64,000 nucleotides of DNA from the NCBI GenBank assembly GCA_023421795.1, contig JAEZSO010000003.1:310001-374000 (forward strand). Reading direction: 5' to 3'. Positions 43,725 to 53,271 of the stretch are shown here, piece after piece. The first letter of the stretch is position 1. Every line of letters starts with the position of its first letter. Position numbers and translations under genes: made by a program. Under the pieces are notes generated by a model. That model searched no databases. It was given only the letters and a program-made list of their open reading frames with translations, and was not told the origin of the DNA. This stretch comes from Cyanobacteria bacterium OH_PDB_230. GTDB taxonomy: Bacteria; Cyanobacteriota; Vampirovibrionia; Gastranaerophilales; Gastranaerophilaceae.

Positions 43725-46700
43725 GTGATTATATCTAATGGTGGTTTTCATAATAAAAAAGTAGCTTTTAGTGGCCAGAAAAAAGTATTAGATGATTATG
43801 GTGCAGAAAGTCATAAGTTCTTTTATCCTTATGACAGCAATAATTATACAGCTACTGTTGAAATTTATCGTGTAAAAACTACAAAAGACGGCAAATATAA
43901 AGTCGTTGGAGAACCTGTCGGAGAGAAGATTCTTCTTGATAAAGAAGGAAAATCCGGAGAAATAAAAATAGAAGACTATGTAGATTTTGATGATAAATAT
44001 GCATATAGATATGTACTTGAAGATAAAGATGGCAATAAAAAATATGCTTTTGATCCCGGAATAGTCACCAATATCAAAGACGGTAACAAAGAGATTAAAG
44101 ACGGTGATAAAACAAATAAATTTAATATAGTTTTTAATAATAGAGCAATAACAAATAAAGCAGGAAAAATGCAGCTAATAATGCCGGATGAATATTATCC
44201 CGGTGTTATGCGTGGTGAAGATGGCAGACTGTTTGTAAATAAAGAAGCCAGAGACAAAGCTCTTAATTCTATAAGAACGCATGCAAACAAGTTGGGTGGC
44301 ACTTTAGCCGGTATTACCTATAAGTTGCCGGAGCTTAAAAAAGAAGGCTATAGCAGAATAGTCGGTATGCCTATAACTAAAGATACTTTATCTTCTCATC
44401 TGTATTGGACTCAAAATTCTTATCAAGTATCCCCTCAATTGGGCGGTATGGAAGAATTTAAAGAGTTCCAAAAAGAATTGTTTAAAAACGGAATAAACTG
44501 GGTATCTGATGCTGCTCTTGTAAATGAAGGCCTGCAAGGTATCCATTTTAAGGATGTATTGAAATGGGGAAAAGATTCTCCATATTTCAACTGGTTTAAA
44601 ATTACAGGTTTAGACTCAGATGGAATGAAATTAGGTGTTCTTCCAGCAAAAACAGAAAATGTAAGATATAAAATCGTGAATTGTCCATTTAATTTGGATA
44701 ACAATTTGACGAAAAATGAAAATTATGACCCTAAAAAAACTACATACATACAGTTTTATGACGATAGATTAGTAAGTGATGAACAAAGAAAATCAAATAA
44801 TTTAATTGAGACTTACGACAAAAACAATCCGGAAAACAGCTATGAAATAACAGCACATGATGATGTTGTGTACCCTTACAATTTCGAGATTAATCCTCTT
44901 GAGTTAAAAGAAAACATTAAAAACTACAAAAAGAATCCAGATAACAAATCAACCAACTTGCAAAGTATGGATGCAATTCGTTCAATAATGAAATTCGGCA
45001 ACTTTTCAATCGTCTCAAAGCCCGAAGCTGGCGGCTTTGAAATGTGGGATGGTAATACAGATATCGCAAAATTAAGTTTTTATATAAGCAAAAATGATCA
45101 GGCTTTGATTGATAAACTTCCAGAGGAAGATAAAAAAGAAGCAATAAACGATTTACAGCAAGGTGTTTTACAAGTTGTGGATTCTGCTGTTAATTCAGGC
45201 AAATATTGGACCAAGCTTGCATCTGACGTTCAATTAAGAGCTGCTGTTGATGTACTTAAAGGTACTCAGCCGACAGTTCAAGCTTATAGAGAAAAAATAG
45301 ACAATGAAGTGAAATCAGGAAATCTTCCCCCTTCAACAAAAGAAGTAATGACAGATGAAGTAATTTCAAACATTTTAAATGACAATTACTACTTACCAAG
45401 AGTCGATAATAACCATGATGACGTAAAAGATTATATCCTAAGAAATCTTATGGATTATCCTCTAGAAACCTTGCCTCTGGCAGATGATCTTTTGGCTGTT
45501 GTAAGTTCACCTTACATTCAAAAAAGAGCTACTACAAAAGATGAAGTAGGAGTTTCCAGATTGGATATATTTAGAGATGGTGAACAATATTTGCCTGAAA
45601 AATATAAAGAAGTTCATGATTTAGCAAGTTCAGTTTATACTAACGAGTTGTATAATTTCGCCTATGATGTCGTGAAAAATATGGATATGGATTTAATAAA
45701 AGATGATCAATTAACGACTTTAGGCAAATACGTAGTTAATGAGATCATGCCTGAAATAACTCAGTATGCAATGTTAAAAGGCATAGACAGAGGAGTTAAA
45801 ATACCGGTTTATCCAAACGGTAAAATAGATTTTAGTAAAGTAGATCCTGACAAACTAACTACGATTACTACTAAAGTCGCTAGTAACACCCCTGAAAAAG
45901 AAGCACTAGCAGTTGTTGAAAAACTAAGAACAGGTATAGCCGTTATACCTCCTCAAGAAAGAGAAAAATTATCTAAGGCGTTTGAAAAACGTTTCGCGAA
46001 TATTGACACGAATGCTTACAGAATGGCCGATGCAATTGTCGACAGAACCGAATCAGGCATGGGTTGGAGAATAGACGCTGCAAAAGACGTTTCTTCAATC
46101 GACGCGGTTAGAGAAGGTGTAGACAGCTTTGGTAAAGCCTGGGAAAATGTTATTTTCGTATGGAAAAAATTCAATGAAGCGGTTAAAGAAGTTAACCCTC
46201 ACGTATACACAACAGCTGAAATTACTGACGTTGATGATTTAACAAAATTGCCAAATACTGACAACGGAAGATTTAAAAATGATGTAGACAAATTAATGGC
46301 TGAAGGTGGCTATAAAGGAATTGAAGACATTATTCATCCAGAGACAAAATTCTTAGAAGAAACCGGCATCACTACAACGGCAAACTATTCATTCTTTTTC
46401 TCATTGCTTCCTGAGCTTTATAATAACAGTATAGAAAAAGGGGACAAAGTAGAAGAATTTGGTGATATTGAAAGATTAAAAAAGAAGTTGGATCATGGTT
46501 GGGACGGGAATCCCGGACTTTCTTACAATACCCCCCTTGATGGTATAATTCATTCATACACTTTTGTCGGAAACCACGACAAACCAAGAATTCTTCATAT
46601 GTTAGCATTAAATATGCCGTTATTCTATTCTGATCTTTCAAACGACTGGCAGAAAAAAGATGCTGCAAGAGTATTGGGCTTTATAGATGGAAATGACAAT

Positions 46701-47699
46701 CCGATGCCAGAAAAAGTTGATCCCGAAAAAACTAGTGGTATGGCTATAGCTATGGGACAAGCTTTAAATGATTCTATTAAAAAACTAAATGTTGATAAAC
46801 AGCTAGAAACAGCATTTAATAAAGCTGTTGCAGACTTAGCAAGCGGTACATTCAAAAATAAACCGATTGATTCCAAGGCTTTTGGCGCAAGATCTTTTGA
46901 AATAGCTATTTCTAACGTGTTTGAACAAATGGAGTTTAATAAAGGAAAACAGCCTTACAGCTTGGATAATAACCAAAAAAATGAGTTAGAAGCTAAATTG
47001 CACGAAACAATATTAAAGCCCGCATTTGATAAATATTTAACTATTTATAAGACTTTGATAACGCTCCCGGGAGACGCTACTGATTTTGCTGGGGACAAGC
47101 TTGCTTCAACAGGTTTTGAAACTAAATCTAAAAACTATTACCAACAAAACAGAAACACTATACGTTGGGAATGGTTAGAAGATCCAAACAGACAGTATAT
47201 CAAGAACTTCTACGATAAATTGAATAAAATCTCGGATTTAAGAACCGAGAAAAAGGTTGTTGTTTCTGAAAATGGTGAAATCGATTATGTAGAAGATAAA
47301 AAACTAAGCGCGTTAAATGATGGTGTGCCGGTTACATTGTCTAATAAAAATAACAATGGATTCACTTCTATTCTAAGATACAACGATAAAGATTCTATGG
47401 TTGTTACTCTCTATAATGTGGATGGAGTGCAAGAAGGTAATACACCAATGACAAGATCAGGAGCAGAAATAGATAAAATACTCCTTGATAGTGTAAAAAT
47501 TAAAGAAGGCCTCGTAGGCGGTTTAAAAGTAGGAACTACCTTTAAATCAAAACGAGATGGCGATGATTCTATATATAAAGTAGTGCAAGAAGATGGACAA
47601 TATTTCTTGATGCGTTATAAAGACGACAGTAACGTTAAAATAAGAATAGAGCCTGAAGACTACAACGCACTGGTATTATATAAGGATGATGAAGACTAA
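43725..47699 (+). CDS. Giant GH13 (alpha-amylase)-like protein with a large insertion
   Basis: 1324 residues from GTG 43725, chosen because AAGGAG stands six bases upstream; a TTG at 43704 is unlikely. An N-terminal beta domain (1-130) leads to LPELKKEGYSRIVGMPI and GINWVSDAALVNEG (conserved region I, Asp262). The catalytic barrel resumes with GMGWRIDAAKD (nucleophile Asp784), VYTTAEITD (acid/base Glu832) and FVGNHDKPR (Asp952). Region I and the nucleophile are 522 residues apart, far more than the ~100 usual in GH13; the insertion is mostly helical. There is no signal peptide, so it should act in the cytoplasm or be exported another way. It may process glycogen or another alpha-glucan. Confidence 0.7.
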   Translation: MIISNGGFHNKKVAFSGQKKVLDDYGAESHKFFYPYDSNNYTATVEIYRVKTTKDGKYKVVGEPVGEKILLDKEGKSGEIKIEDYVDFDDKYAYRYVLEDKDGNKKYAFDPGIVTNIKDGNKEIKDGDKTNKFNIVFNNRAITNKAGKMQLIMPDEYYPGVMRGEDGRLFVNKEARDKALNSIRTHANKLGGTLAGITYKLPELKKEGYSRIVGMPITKDTLSSHLYWTQNSYQVSPQLGGMEEFKEFQKELFKNGINWVSDAALVNEGLQGIHFKDVLKWGKDSPYFNWFKITGLDSDGMKLGVLPAKTENVRYKIVNCPFNLDNNLTKNENYDPKKTTYIQFYDDRLVSDEQRKSNNLIETYDKNNPENSYEITAHDDVVYPYNFEINPLELKENIKNYKKNPDNKSTNLQSMDAIRSIMKFGNFSIVSKPEAGGFEMWDGNTDIAKLSFYISKNDQALIDKLPEEDKKEAINDLQQGVLQVVDSAVNSGKYWTKLASDVQLRAAVDVLKGTQPTVQAYREKIDNEVKSGNLPPSTKEVMTDEVISNILNDNYYLPRVDNNHDDVKDYILRNLMDYPLETLPLADDLLAVVSSPYIQKRATTKDEVGVSRLDIFRDGEQYLPEKYKEVHDLASSVYTNELYNFAYDVVKNMDMDLIKDDQLTTLGKYVVNEIMPEITQYAMLKGIDRGVKIPVYPNGKIDFSKVDPDKLTTITTKVASNTPEKEALAVVEKLRTGIAVIPPQEREKLSKAFEKRFANIDTNAYRMADAIVDRTESGMGWRIDAAKDVSSIDAVREGVDSFGKAWENVIFVWKKFNEAVKEVNPHVYTTAEITDVDDLTKLPNTDNGRFKNDVDKLMAEGGYKGIEDIIHPETKFLEETGITTTANYSFFFSLLPELYNNSIEKGDKVEEFGDIERLKKKLDHGWDGNPGLSYNTPLDGIIHSYTFVGNHDKPRILHMLALNMPLFYSDLSNDWQKKDAARVLGFIDGNDNPMPEKVDPEKTSGMAIAMGQALNDSIKKLNVDKQLETAFNKAVADLASGTFKNKPIDSKAFGARSFEIAISNVFEQMEFNKGKQPYSLDNNQKNELEAKLHETILKPAFDKYLTIYKTLITLPGDATDFAGDKLASTGFETKSKNYYQQNRNTIRWEWLEDPNRQYIKNFYDKLNKISDLRTEKKVVVSENGEIDYVEDKKLSALNDGVPVTLSNKNNNGFTSILRYNDKDSMVVTLYNVDGVQEGNTPMTRSGAEIDKILLDSVKIKEGLVGGLKVGTTFKSKRDGDDSIYKVVQEDGQYFLMRYKDDSNVKIRIEPEDYNALVLYKDDED

Positions 47700-47705
47700 T
47701 TTATA

Positions 47706-47754
47706 AAAAAATCCCTTTGTAGTAAAATTAAAAAGTTACGCAAAGGGATTTTTT
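47706..47754 (+). terminator. Hairpin ending the GH13 gene and enclosing the cysS ribosome site
   Basis: AAAAAATCCCTTTG (47706-47719) pairs perfectly with CAAAGGGATTTTTT (47741-47754) over a 21-base loop; the T run ends at the cysS ATG (47755). The AAAGGG that would serve as the cysS Shine-Dalgarno lies in the right arm, so readthrough RNA would hide it. TAAAAT (47723-47728) in the loop could be a -10 giving cysS its own hairpin-free transcript. Confidence 0.7.
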
Positions 47755-49197
47755 ATGTTAAAAGTTTTCAATTCACTGTCTAATGAAGTAGAAGAATTTA
47801 AACCAATAAATGATAATAAAGTTAATATGTATGTCTGTGGGCCAACAGTCTATGATCATCCGCACTTAGGGCATGCAAGATGCTACATAACCTGGGATAT
47901 GGTCTATAGATACTTAAAATTTCTTGGTTATGATGTCACTTATTGTCGAAATGTAACCGATGTTGATGACAAGATTCTTGCGAAAGCAAAAGCTGAAAAT
48001 TCCACTCAAGAAGAAATATCTAAAAAATATTATGATATTTTCTCTGACAGCATGAAAAAATTAAATGTATTAAAACCTGATATTGAGCCTTTTGCTACGA
48101 AAAACATAGGTGAAATGATTTCTATAGTAAAAAATCTTATTGATAACGGGTTTGCTTATGAAGCAGACGGTGACGTATATTTCAGGGTTAAAAAGTTTTC
48201 GGAGTACGGTAAATTAAGTAAACAGCCGATTGATGATTTAGTAGCAGGAGCAAGAGTCGAGGCTTCAACAAAAAAAGAAGACGTATTAGATTTTGCTTTA
48301 TGGAAAAAAGATGAAGTCGACGGCTTCAAAAGCCCATGGGGACTCGGTAGACCCGGGTGGCATATAGAATGCAGCGCAATGTCAAGAAAACATTTGGCAA
48401 AAGAGATTGATATTCACGCAGGTGGGGCAGATTTGGTGTTCCCTCATCATGAAAATGAAATCGCACAATCAGAGTGCGCAAATGGATGCAAATTCGTAAA
48501 ATATTGGCTTCATAACGGGTTTGTAACTATAAACAAAGAAAAAATGTCAAAATCACTAAAAAACTTTGTTACTATCGATGATTTATTGGCTAACTATGAT
48601 GCAAATACCATAAGATTTTTTATTTTGACAAATCATTATAGAATGCCTGTAGAATTTAATGATTTAGCTTTATCAAGCGCTCAGGCAGGCTTTAAAAGAT
48701 TAAAAGCATCAATAAATGAAGCGATAAATTATATAGGCGAACAAAATATTGTTTCTGACATCCAGACAGAAGAAATCGATCAATTTAAAGAAGCAATGAG
48801 CAATGATTTTAATACGTCAGTTGCATTATCAGTGATGTTTGATCTGACGACAAAAGTAAATAAAGCCAAGGCTTCAAACGACAAAGAAAGCGCGATTAAA
48901 TACGCTTCAGCATTGGTAAAATTATCTGAAGTTCTAGGTTTTACAATCGAAAAAGACCAGCTTTCAGAGGAAGAATTACAGAAAAGGCTACTTACAATAA
49001 TAGAAGAATTAGACTTTCTATCAGGTGATGACAAATTGTTAAGCGGCAATTCTTTAATGGATAAAATTATTGAAATAAGAAATACAGCCAGAGCCGAAAA
49101 GAATTGGGCTATCGCAGACAATATAAGAAATTCTTTAAATAAAATAAATATTGTTCTAAAGGACAATAAAGATAGTACTATCTGGCAAGAAATGTAA
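47755..49197 (+). CDS. cysS: Cysteinyl-tRNA synthetase
   Basis: 480 residues. HIGH-type motif in GPTVYDHPHLGHARCY, Zn-binding Cys in the catalytic site (CGPTVYD, ECSAMSRKHL, FPHHENEIAQSE) and KMSKSLKN. Charges tRNA-Cys. The start lies directly after a terminator-like hairpin. Confidence 0.98.
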   Translation: MLKVFNSLSNEVEEFKPINDNKVNMYVCGPTVYDHPHLGHARCYITWDMVYRYLKFLGYDVTYCRNVTDVDDKILAKAKAENSTQEEISKKYYDIFSDSMKKLNVLKPDIEPFATKNIGEMISIVKNLIDNGFAYEADGDVYFRVKKFSEYGKLSKQPIDDLVAGARVEASTKKEDVLDFALWKKDEVDGFKSPWGLGRPGWHIECSAMSRKHLAKEIDIHAGGADLVFPHHENEIAQSECANGCKFVKYWLHNGFVTINKEKMSKSLKNFVTIDDLLANYDANTIRFFILTNHYRMPVEFNDLALSSAQAGFKRLKASINEAINYIGEQNIVSDIQTEEIDQFKEAMSNDFNTSVALSVMFDLTTKVNKAKASNDKESAIKYASALVKLSEVLGFTIEKDQLSEEELQKRLLTIIEELDFLSGDDKLLSGNSLMDKIIEIRNTARAEKNWAIADNIRNSLNKINIVLKDNKDSTIWQEM

Positions 49198-49274
49198 TAA
49201 TACAGGAACTTTGTAACTCTTTTAAGAGTCTATTTTACCACATGAGTTTAATAGAATAATTAAAGGAGTTATAC

Positions 49275-49305
49275 AAAAAACATGCTCCATTGGAGCATGT
49301 TTTTT
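49275..49305. terminator. Bidirectional terminator between cysS and the 30-aa gene
   Basis: AAAAAACATGCTCCA and TGGAGCATGTTTTTT form a near-perfect palindrome around 49290, A-rich on the left and T-rich on the right, so it can stop cysS (plus) and the 30-aa gene (minus). Confidence 0.88.
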
Positions 49306-49327
49306 AATGGATATGATACCTACTCTA

Positions 49328-49420
49328 CTAATGAGCTGTGCGCTTTTCTACCATCATAGGTATAGCGATCAAACCGATGTACATAACCAATCCGAACAAA
49401 ACGACGTAGAATGCATCCAT
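49328..49420 (-). CDS. 30-residue single-span membrane protein
   Basis: ATG at 49420 preceded by AAAAGGAAG five bases upstream, TAG at 49328. The peptide reads MDAFYVVLFGLVMYIGLIAI then PMMVEKRTAH: one hydrophobic helix with an acidic start outside and a charged tail. A terminator follows 23 bases later. Size and form recall small accessory subunits of membrane complexes (CydX-like, or small photosystem subunits), but no family is recognised. Good ribosome site, clean hydrophobic profile and own terminator support a real gene. Confidence 0.65.
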   Translation of the reverse strand: MDAFYVVLFGLVMYIGLIAIPMMVEKRTAH

Positions 49421-49505
49421 AACAACTTCCTTTTAACTTACACATAGATACTATTCCCAGATAAGCAAAAAGTTAAACCCATGTTTTAAAAAAATCTGAA
49501 GAGGT

Positions 49506-49511
49506 TATAAT
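49506..49511 (+). promoter_or_regulatory. -10 hexamer upstream of the zinc-ribbon gene
   Basis: TATAAT 20 bases before the ATG at 49532; a CGAGG ribosome site lies between. Confidence 0.4.
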
Positions 49512-49531
49512 TATTTAATTACGAGGTAAGT

Positions 49532-49870
49532 ATGGACAAGTTAAAAATTACAAAATTATTTGCAGATCTTTGCTGTTCTGAGTGTAAGCATGATTTTACT
49601 GAAGACTCTATTTTGATTCTAAGACAAGAGCACGGGTTGTATGTTGTACAAGTTACATGTAAGCATTGCAGTAAATCTTTTGGTCTTGCTTTTTTAGGCT
49701 TAGAATCAATTACTCTAAAGCCTGAAGAAGTGGAAGATGAATATCTTCGTTTAACGATTCAAGAAGGACCGGCTCCTATTTCAACTGATGATGTACTTGA
49801 TGCACACAGGTTTATCCAGAACATGGATGGCGATTGGTCTAAATATATCCCTAATGAATTTAAATCTTAG
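49532..49870 (+). CDS. Small zinc-ribbon-like protein
   Basis: 112 residues. Cys-X2-Cys at the start (CCSECKHDF) and again as CKHCSKSFGL make a probable four-cysteine zinc ribbon (residues ~14-50). The C-terminal half, LDAHRFIQNMDGDWSKYIP, is a helix plus aromatic tail. Alone on this strand; converges with the nucleotidase (4-base overlap). Function unknown; a nucleic-acid or partner-binding adaptor is possible. Confidence 0.68.
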   Translation: MDKLKITKLFADLCCSECKHDFTEDSILILRQEHGLYVVQVTCKHCSKSFGLAFLGLESITLKPEEVEDEYLRLTIQEGPAPISTDDVLDAHRFIQNMDGDWSKYIPNEFKS

Positions 49871-51354
49871 GCAAATTTAATCCTGTTGTCTTTCACAATG
49901 TCAAACGGTTGGTTGTTTAATCTTTTAATATGATCGATAGCAACTTTGTCTTTATCAAAGGTGTAATATTCGATCATATTATTCATTTTTGCCAACATAG
50001 TAAAGTTATCGCCGCCGTTACAGACGAAATCATCGTAAACCGCTATGTATTTTTTGTTAGCATTTGGATTGTTAACGTCGATAGGTACAGCTTGATTGTT
50101 TTTGTTTATGAAACTGGCTTCTATAACTTTTCCTTCTTTATTTAGGGTATAAGTTATTCCTGAAACTTGTAGTATGTTAGGTTTATTGTCAGGAGTTTTT
50201 AAAGAAGTGCCTCCGTGATTTAAGGCGTCAATTAGTTCTTTTTCTGTCAGTTCAACTTTGCATAGTCTGTTTTTGAAAGGGAAAATGCTGGAAATATCTC
50301 GTTCTGTTATTGCTCCAGGGGAGATGCAGCCTCTAAAGTTGCCTGAATTTACTAATACAATATCAGCTTTTAATTCTTCTCTAACAGCGTCTGCTACAAA
50401 GTTTGCATAGGGATTTTCTTCTATTAACGGTTTTTGAGGATAAGGATCCGCTTTTGCTATTTTTCCAATAATCGGAGATTCGCCCAATATTTTATCAGAC
50501 ATTGCTGTCATTAGAAGGTTTTTGTTGAACTCAGATGATTTTAGCACATTGTTTTGGACTTTTACAATTTGGCCTTTATCATTGTATTCAAGATTTAAGA
50601 TTCCAAAGTTATGCCCGTCTCTTCCTGCCTGAGTTATAACAACAGGTTCTCCTGTAGGAGAATAGAATAGATTTTCATCTTTTTTAACTCCTTCAATTAA
50701 ATTGTGGGAGTGGCCGCCTAAAATAACGTCTATTCCTGAAACTGATTGTGCAATTATTTTTTCTCTTTCATTTCCGACATGGGAAAGAAGAACTATTTTG
50801 TTGATGCCTTGCTCTTTTAGTTTGTTTACTTCTTCCTGAAGTTCTTTAATGGTTTGGGCTTCAGAATCTACGGTTATGCCTTCTAAAAGACTTTTGTTTT
50901 TGATTCTTTTTTCCATATCCACAGGTTGTAGGCCAATCACGCCATATTTATTTCCATTTTCTTCAAGTACTGTTGAACGAGCAACTTTATTTTGTAAAGC
51001 TGAACCTTGAGGGATGTTAATATTCATTCCTAAAAATTTAGTTTTCACATTTTTTATAATATTTCCGAGTTTTGAAACAGAAATATCAAATTCATGGTTT
51101 CCAAGAGTCGACGCTTGGATTCCTGCTGCATCTAAAAACGCTGCTGCTGTTTGGTTAGTTTTTTCATCTTTTCCTATGAAAGTGTCACCGGAAGAAAGTT
51201 TTAAGCCGTCTACTTTTTGTTTCTTTACGAAACTGTCAAATTGAACAGAGGCATTTGTGATTTGCTCCATTTTTGGTATTTGACCGTGTATGTCATTAAT
51301 GTAAAAAATAGAGGACTTTACATTTGGAGTAGAAGTACCGACTGAATTGACCAT
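49867..51354 (-). CDS. 5'-nucleotidase / 2',3'-cyclic phosphodiesterase family
   Basis: 495 residues from ATG 51354. Metallophosphatase motifs: INDIHGQIPKMEQ, LSSGDTFIG, LGNHEFDIS, LLSHVGNEREK and LGGHSHNLIEG. The C-terminal 5_nucleotid_C domain (~300-490) contains NSGNFRGCI and DDFVCNGGDNF, the substrate-binding Phe site. UshA-like enzymes hydrolyse nucleotides in the periplasm, but no Sec signal precedes the domain here, so location is uncertain. Confidence 0.9.
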   Translation of the reverse strand: MVNSVGTSTPNVKSSIFYINDIHGQIPKMEQITNASVQFDSFVKKQKVDGLKLSSGDTFIGKDEKTNQTAAAFLDAAGIQASTLGNHEFDISVSKLGNIIKNVKTKFLGMNINIPQGSALQNKVARSTVLEENGNKYGVIGLQPVDMEKRIKNKSLLEGITVDSEAQTIKELQEEVNKLKEQGINKIVLLSHVGNEREKIIAQSVSGIDVILGGHSHNLIEGVKKDENLFYSPTGEPVVITQAGRDGHNFGILNLEYNDKGQIVKVQNNVLKSSEFNKNLLMTAMSDKILGESPIIGKIAKADPYPQKPLIEENPYANFVADAVREELKADIVLVNSGNFRGCISPGAITERDISSIFPFKNRLCKVELTEKELIDALNHGGTSLKTPDNKPNILQVSGITYTLNKEGKVIEASFINKNNQAVPIDVNNPNANKKYIAVYDDFVCNGGDNFTMLAKMNNMIEYYTFDKDKVAIDHIKRLNNQPFDIVKDNRIKFA

Positions 51355-51431
51355 AAACACCACACTTTTATCTATTCTAATTATATAAAGAGCGTGAAAA
51401 ACTATTTTGCCATGAAAAATGGTTTTATTTC

Positions 51432-52103
51432 TTAAATGTTACATTTTTGAATTTCGATGCTCGCTCTTGTCAGATCATCTGGGGTGGTTATTTTAAAGTT
51501 TGAATATTCGCCTTCAAAAACGTAAACATCTATGCCAAGATTTTCGAGCAAGCCCGCATCATCGCTAAAATTTTGACCTTCAAGCTTTTTATGAGCATCT
51601 AAGATTAATTTGTAATCAAAAATTTGAGGAGTTTGGACATTCCACAAAAAATCTCTGTTGGGGGTTTCGATTATTTTTAAGTTTTCATCAACTCTTTTTA
51701 TTGTGTCTATTGCTTTTACGGCTACTATTACCGCTTTTTTGTCCTTAGCTGCTTGAAGACACCCCATTATGGTTTCTTTTTTTATCAAAGGTCTTGCTCC
51801 ATCGTGGATTATCACATAGCTACATTCTTTACAAGCTTTGAGCCCGTTATAAACCGATTCTTGCCTGTTCCGTCCGCCCTGGACGATTTTTACTTTTGGA
51901 TATTTTGTACCTAAAATCGTTTCCAGTTCAGGGATTAAATCAGTTGCTGAAGGGATTATTATTTCCTCAATTTCTTTGATGGAGTTCATTGTCTCTATTG
52001 AATGGAGTATAACTGGTTTTCCTTCTAAAATTTCTAAGAGTTTGTTTCCGCCTTTATATCTATTAGAAGATCCACCAGCCGGAATTATCGCTTTTATTAT
52101 CAT
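51432..52103 (-). CDS. ispD: 2-C-methyl-D-erythritol 4-phosphate cytidylyltransferase
   Basis: 223 residues. Nucleotide-binding AIIPAGGSSNRYKGGNK, then HDGARPLIKKETI, NVQTPQIFDY and the FSDDAGLLENLGIDV segment. Third step of the MEP isoprenoid pathway. Overlaps the thiL stop by four bases, so both are co-translated. Confidence 0.95.
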   Translation of the reverse strand: MIIKAIIPAGGSSNRYKGGNKLLEILEGKPVILHSIETMNSIKEIEEIIIPSATDLIPELETILGTKYPKVKIVQGGRNRQESVYNGLKACKECSYVIIHDGARPLIKKETIMGCLQAAKDKKAVIVAVKAIDTIKRVDENLKIIETPNRDFLWNVQTPQIFDYKLILDAHKKLEGQNFSDDAGLLENLGIDVYVFEGEYSNFKITTPDDLTRASIEIQKCNI

Positions 52104-53062
52104 TTGTCCCTCTCAAAATGGTTAAAACTTTTGTTCTCAAAAATTTCTTTTGTTATTTTTATTTCACTTGATTTCGATTTTAAAATTACTTCACCGGTCT
52201 CGTTTGAGCCAGTTACTCTTCCAATTATTTTAAACGAGTCTTTGTCTAATTTTTCTATAAGGTCTTCCTTTATGCAAGCAACTATTTCGTAGTCTTCTCC
52301 TCCCCAAAGAACCCAATCCATGTGGTTTTTGCCGTGTTTTTTGGCTATTATTTCGATGTCTTTATCAAACGGAATTCTCTCCAGTTCAATTTCGATTTTG
52401 CATTTACTTGCTTCAGAAATCTTGTATAATGCATCTACAAGTCCATCTGAGGTGTCCATTACCGCTAAATTTTTAGTTGAGGTTTTTGCAAGAATCTCTG
52501 AAAAAATAACTTTTGGAGCAGGGTTTAAATGCTTTTCAATGATTTCTTGTTTTACATCTATATTGTTTTTAAGGCAAAATAAAGCGCAAGAACTTGATCC
52601 GGAATCACCTGTTATAATTACAATATCACCCTCTTCAGCATATGCTCTTGAGGAAACATATTCAGATATTTTTTTGCCGATCGCGACTACGGAAATAAAT
52701 ATTTTTTCGCTTCCTGTTATGTCTCCTCCTGCAACTATAACACCAAATTCGTTGCATATATCGTTAACGCCTTTATAAAATTCATTTACAAAATCTTCTG
52801 TTATGTGAGGCGGAAGCGAAAGAGAAATCAATATGTATTTTGGTTCAGATATGCTGGCTGCAATGTCGCTTAGATTTACTGCTACTGATTTTCGCCCCAG
52901 TTGGTATGGAGATATCGTATCAAGCGAAAAATGAACGTCCTCAACAAGAGAGTCCTGGGTTATAAATATCCCCAAGTCCTTCAGGTATGCACAGTCATCT
53001 CCCAGATGATGAGAGTTTGTAAGAGTATCTTTTATTATTTTTAAAAACTCAAGTTCTTTCAT
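52100..53062 (-). CDS. thiL: Thiamine-monophosphate kinase
   Basis: 320 residues. AIR-synthase fold motifs: GDDCAYLKD near the start, QLGRKSVAVNLSDIAA, VAGGDITGSEKIFIS, MDTSDGLVDALYKI and GGEDYEIVA. Makes thiamine pyrophosphate from TMP. First gene of a thiL-ispD pair. Its ATG has no ribosome site and lies six bases after a -10-like hexamer. Confidence 0.95.
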   Translation of the reverse strand: MKELEFLKIIKDTLTNSHHLGDDCAYLKDLGIFITQDSLVEDVHFSLDTISPYQLGRKSVAVNLSDIAASISEPKYILISLSLPPHITEDFVNEFYKGVNDICNEFGVIVAGGDITGSEKIFISVVAIGKKISEYVSSRAYAEEGDIVIITGDSGSSSCALFCLKNNIDVKQEIIEKHLNPAPKVIFSEILAKTSTKNLAVMDTSDGLVDALYKISEASKCKIEIELERIPFDKDIEIIAKKHGKNHMDWVLWGGEDYEIVACIKEDLIEKLDKDSFKIIGRVTGSNETGEVILKSKSSEIKITKEIFENKSFNHFERDK

Positions 53063-53068
53063 TCGATA

Positions 53069-53074
53069 ATTTTA
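53069..53074 (-). promoter_or_regulatory. -10-like hexamer 6 nt from the thiL start
   Basis: TAAAAT on the minus strand followed by six bases and the thiL ATG; implies a leaderless thiL-ispD transcript. Confidence 0.4.
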
Positions 53075-53271
53075 GCATCAAATAACAATATTTATAATGA
53101 AATCGCAAACTTATCAGTAAAAAAACTCCTGAAAAGTCTAAATTGGTGATTTTTTCATGTTATTTTGTTAAAAATGTTACATTTTTTAAGTGTATAAATT
53201 GGTTTTTACTATCTTTTATTCTGTCAGCAAGTAAAATAAAGTTAATTGGTAGATTGAAAAGAGGGAATAAA

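Noticed and set aside
52320..52778. 152-codon plus-strand frame opposite thiL
   Set aside because: Antisense to conserved kinase motifs; no promoter or ribosome site of its own.
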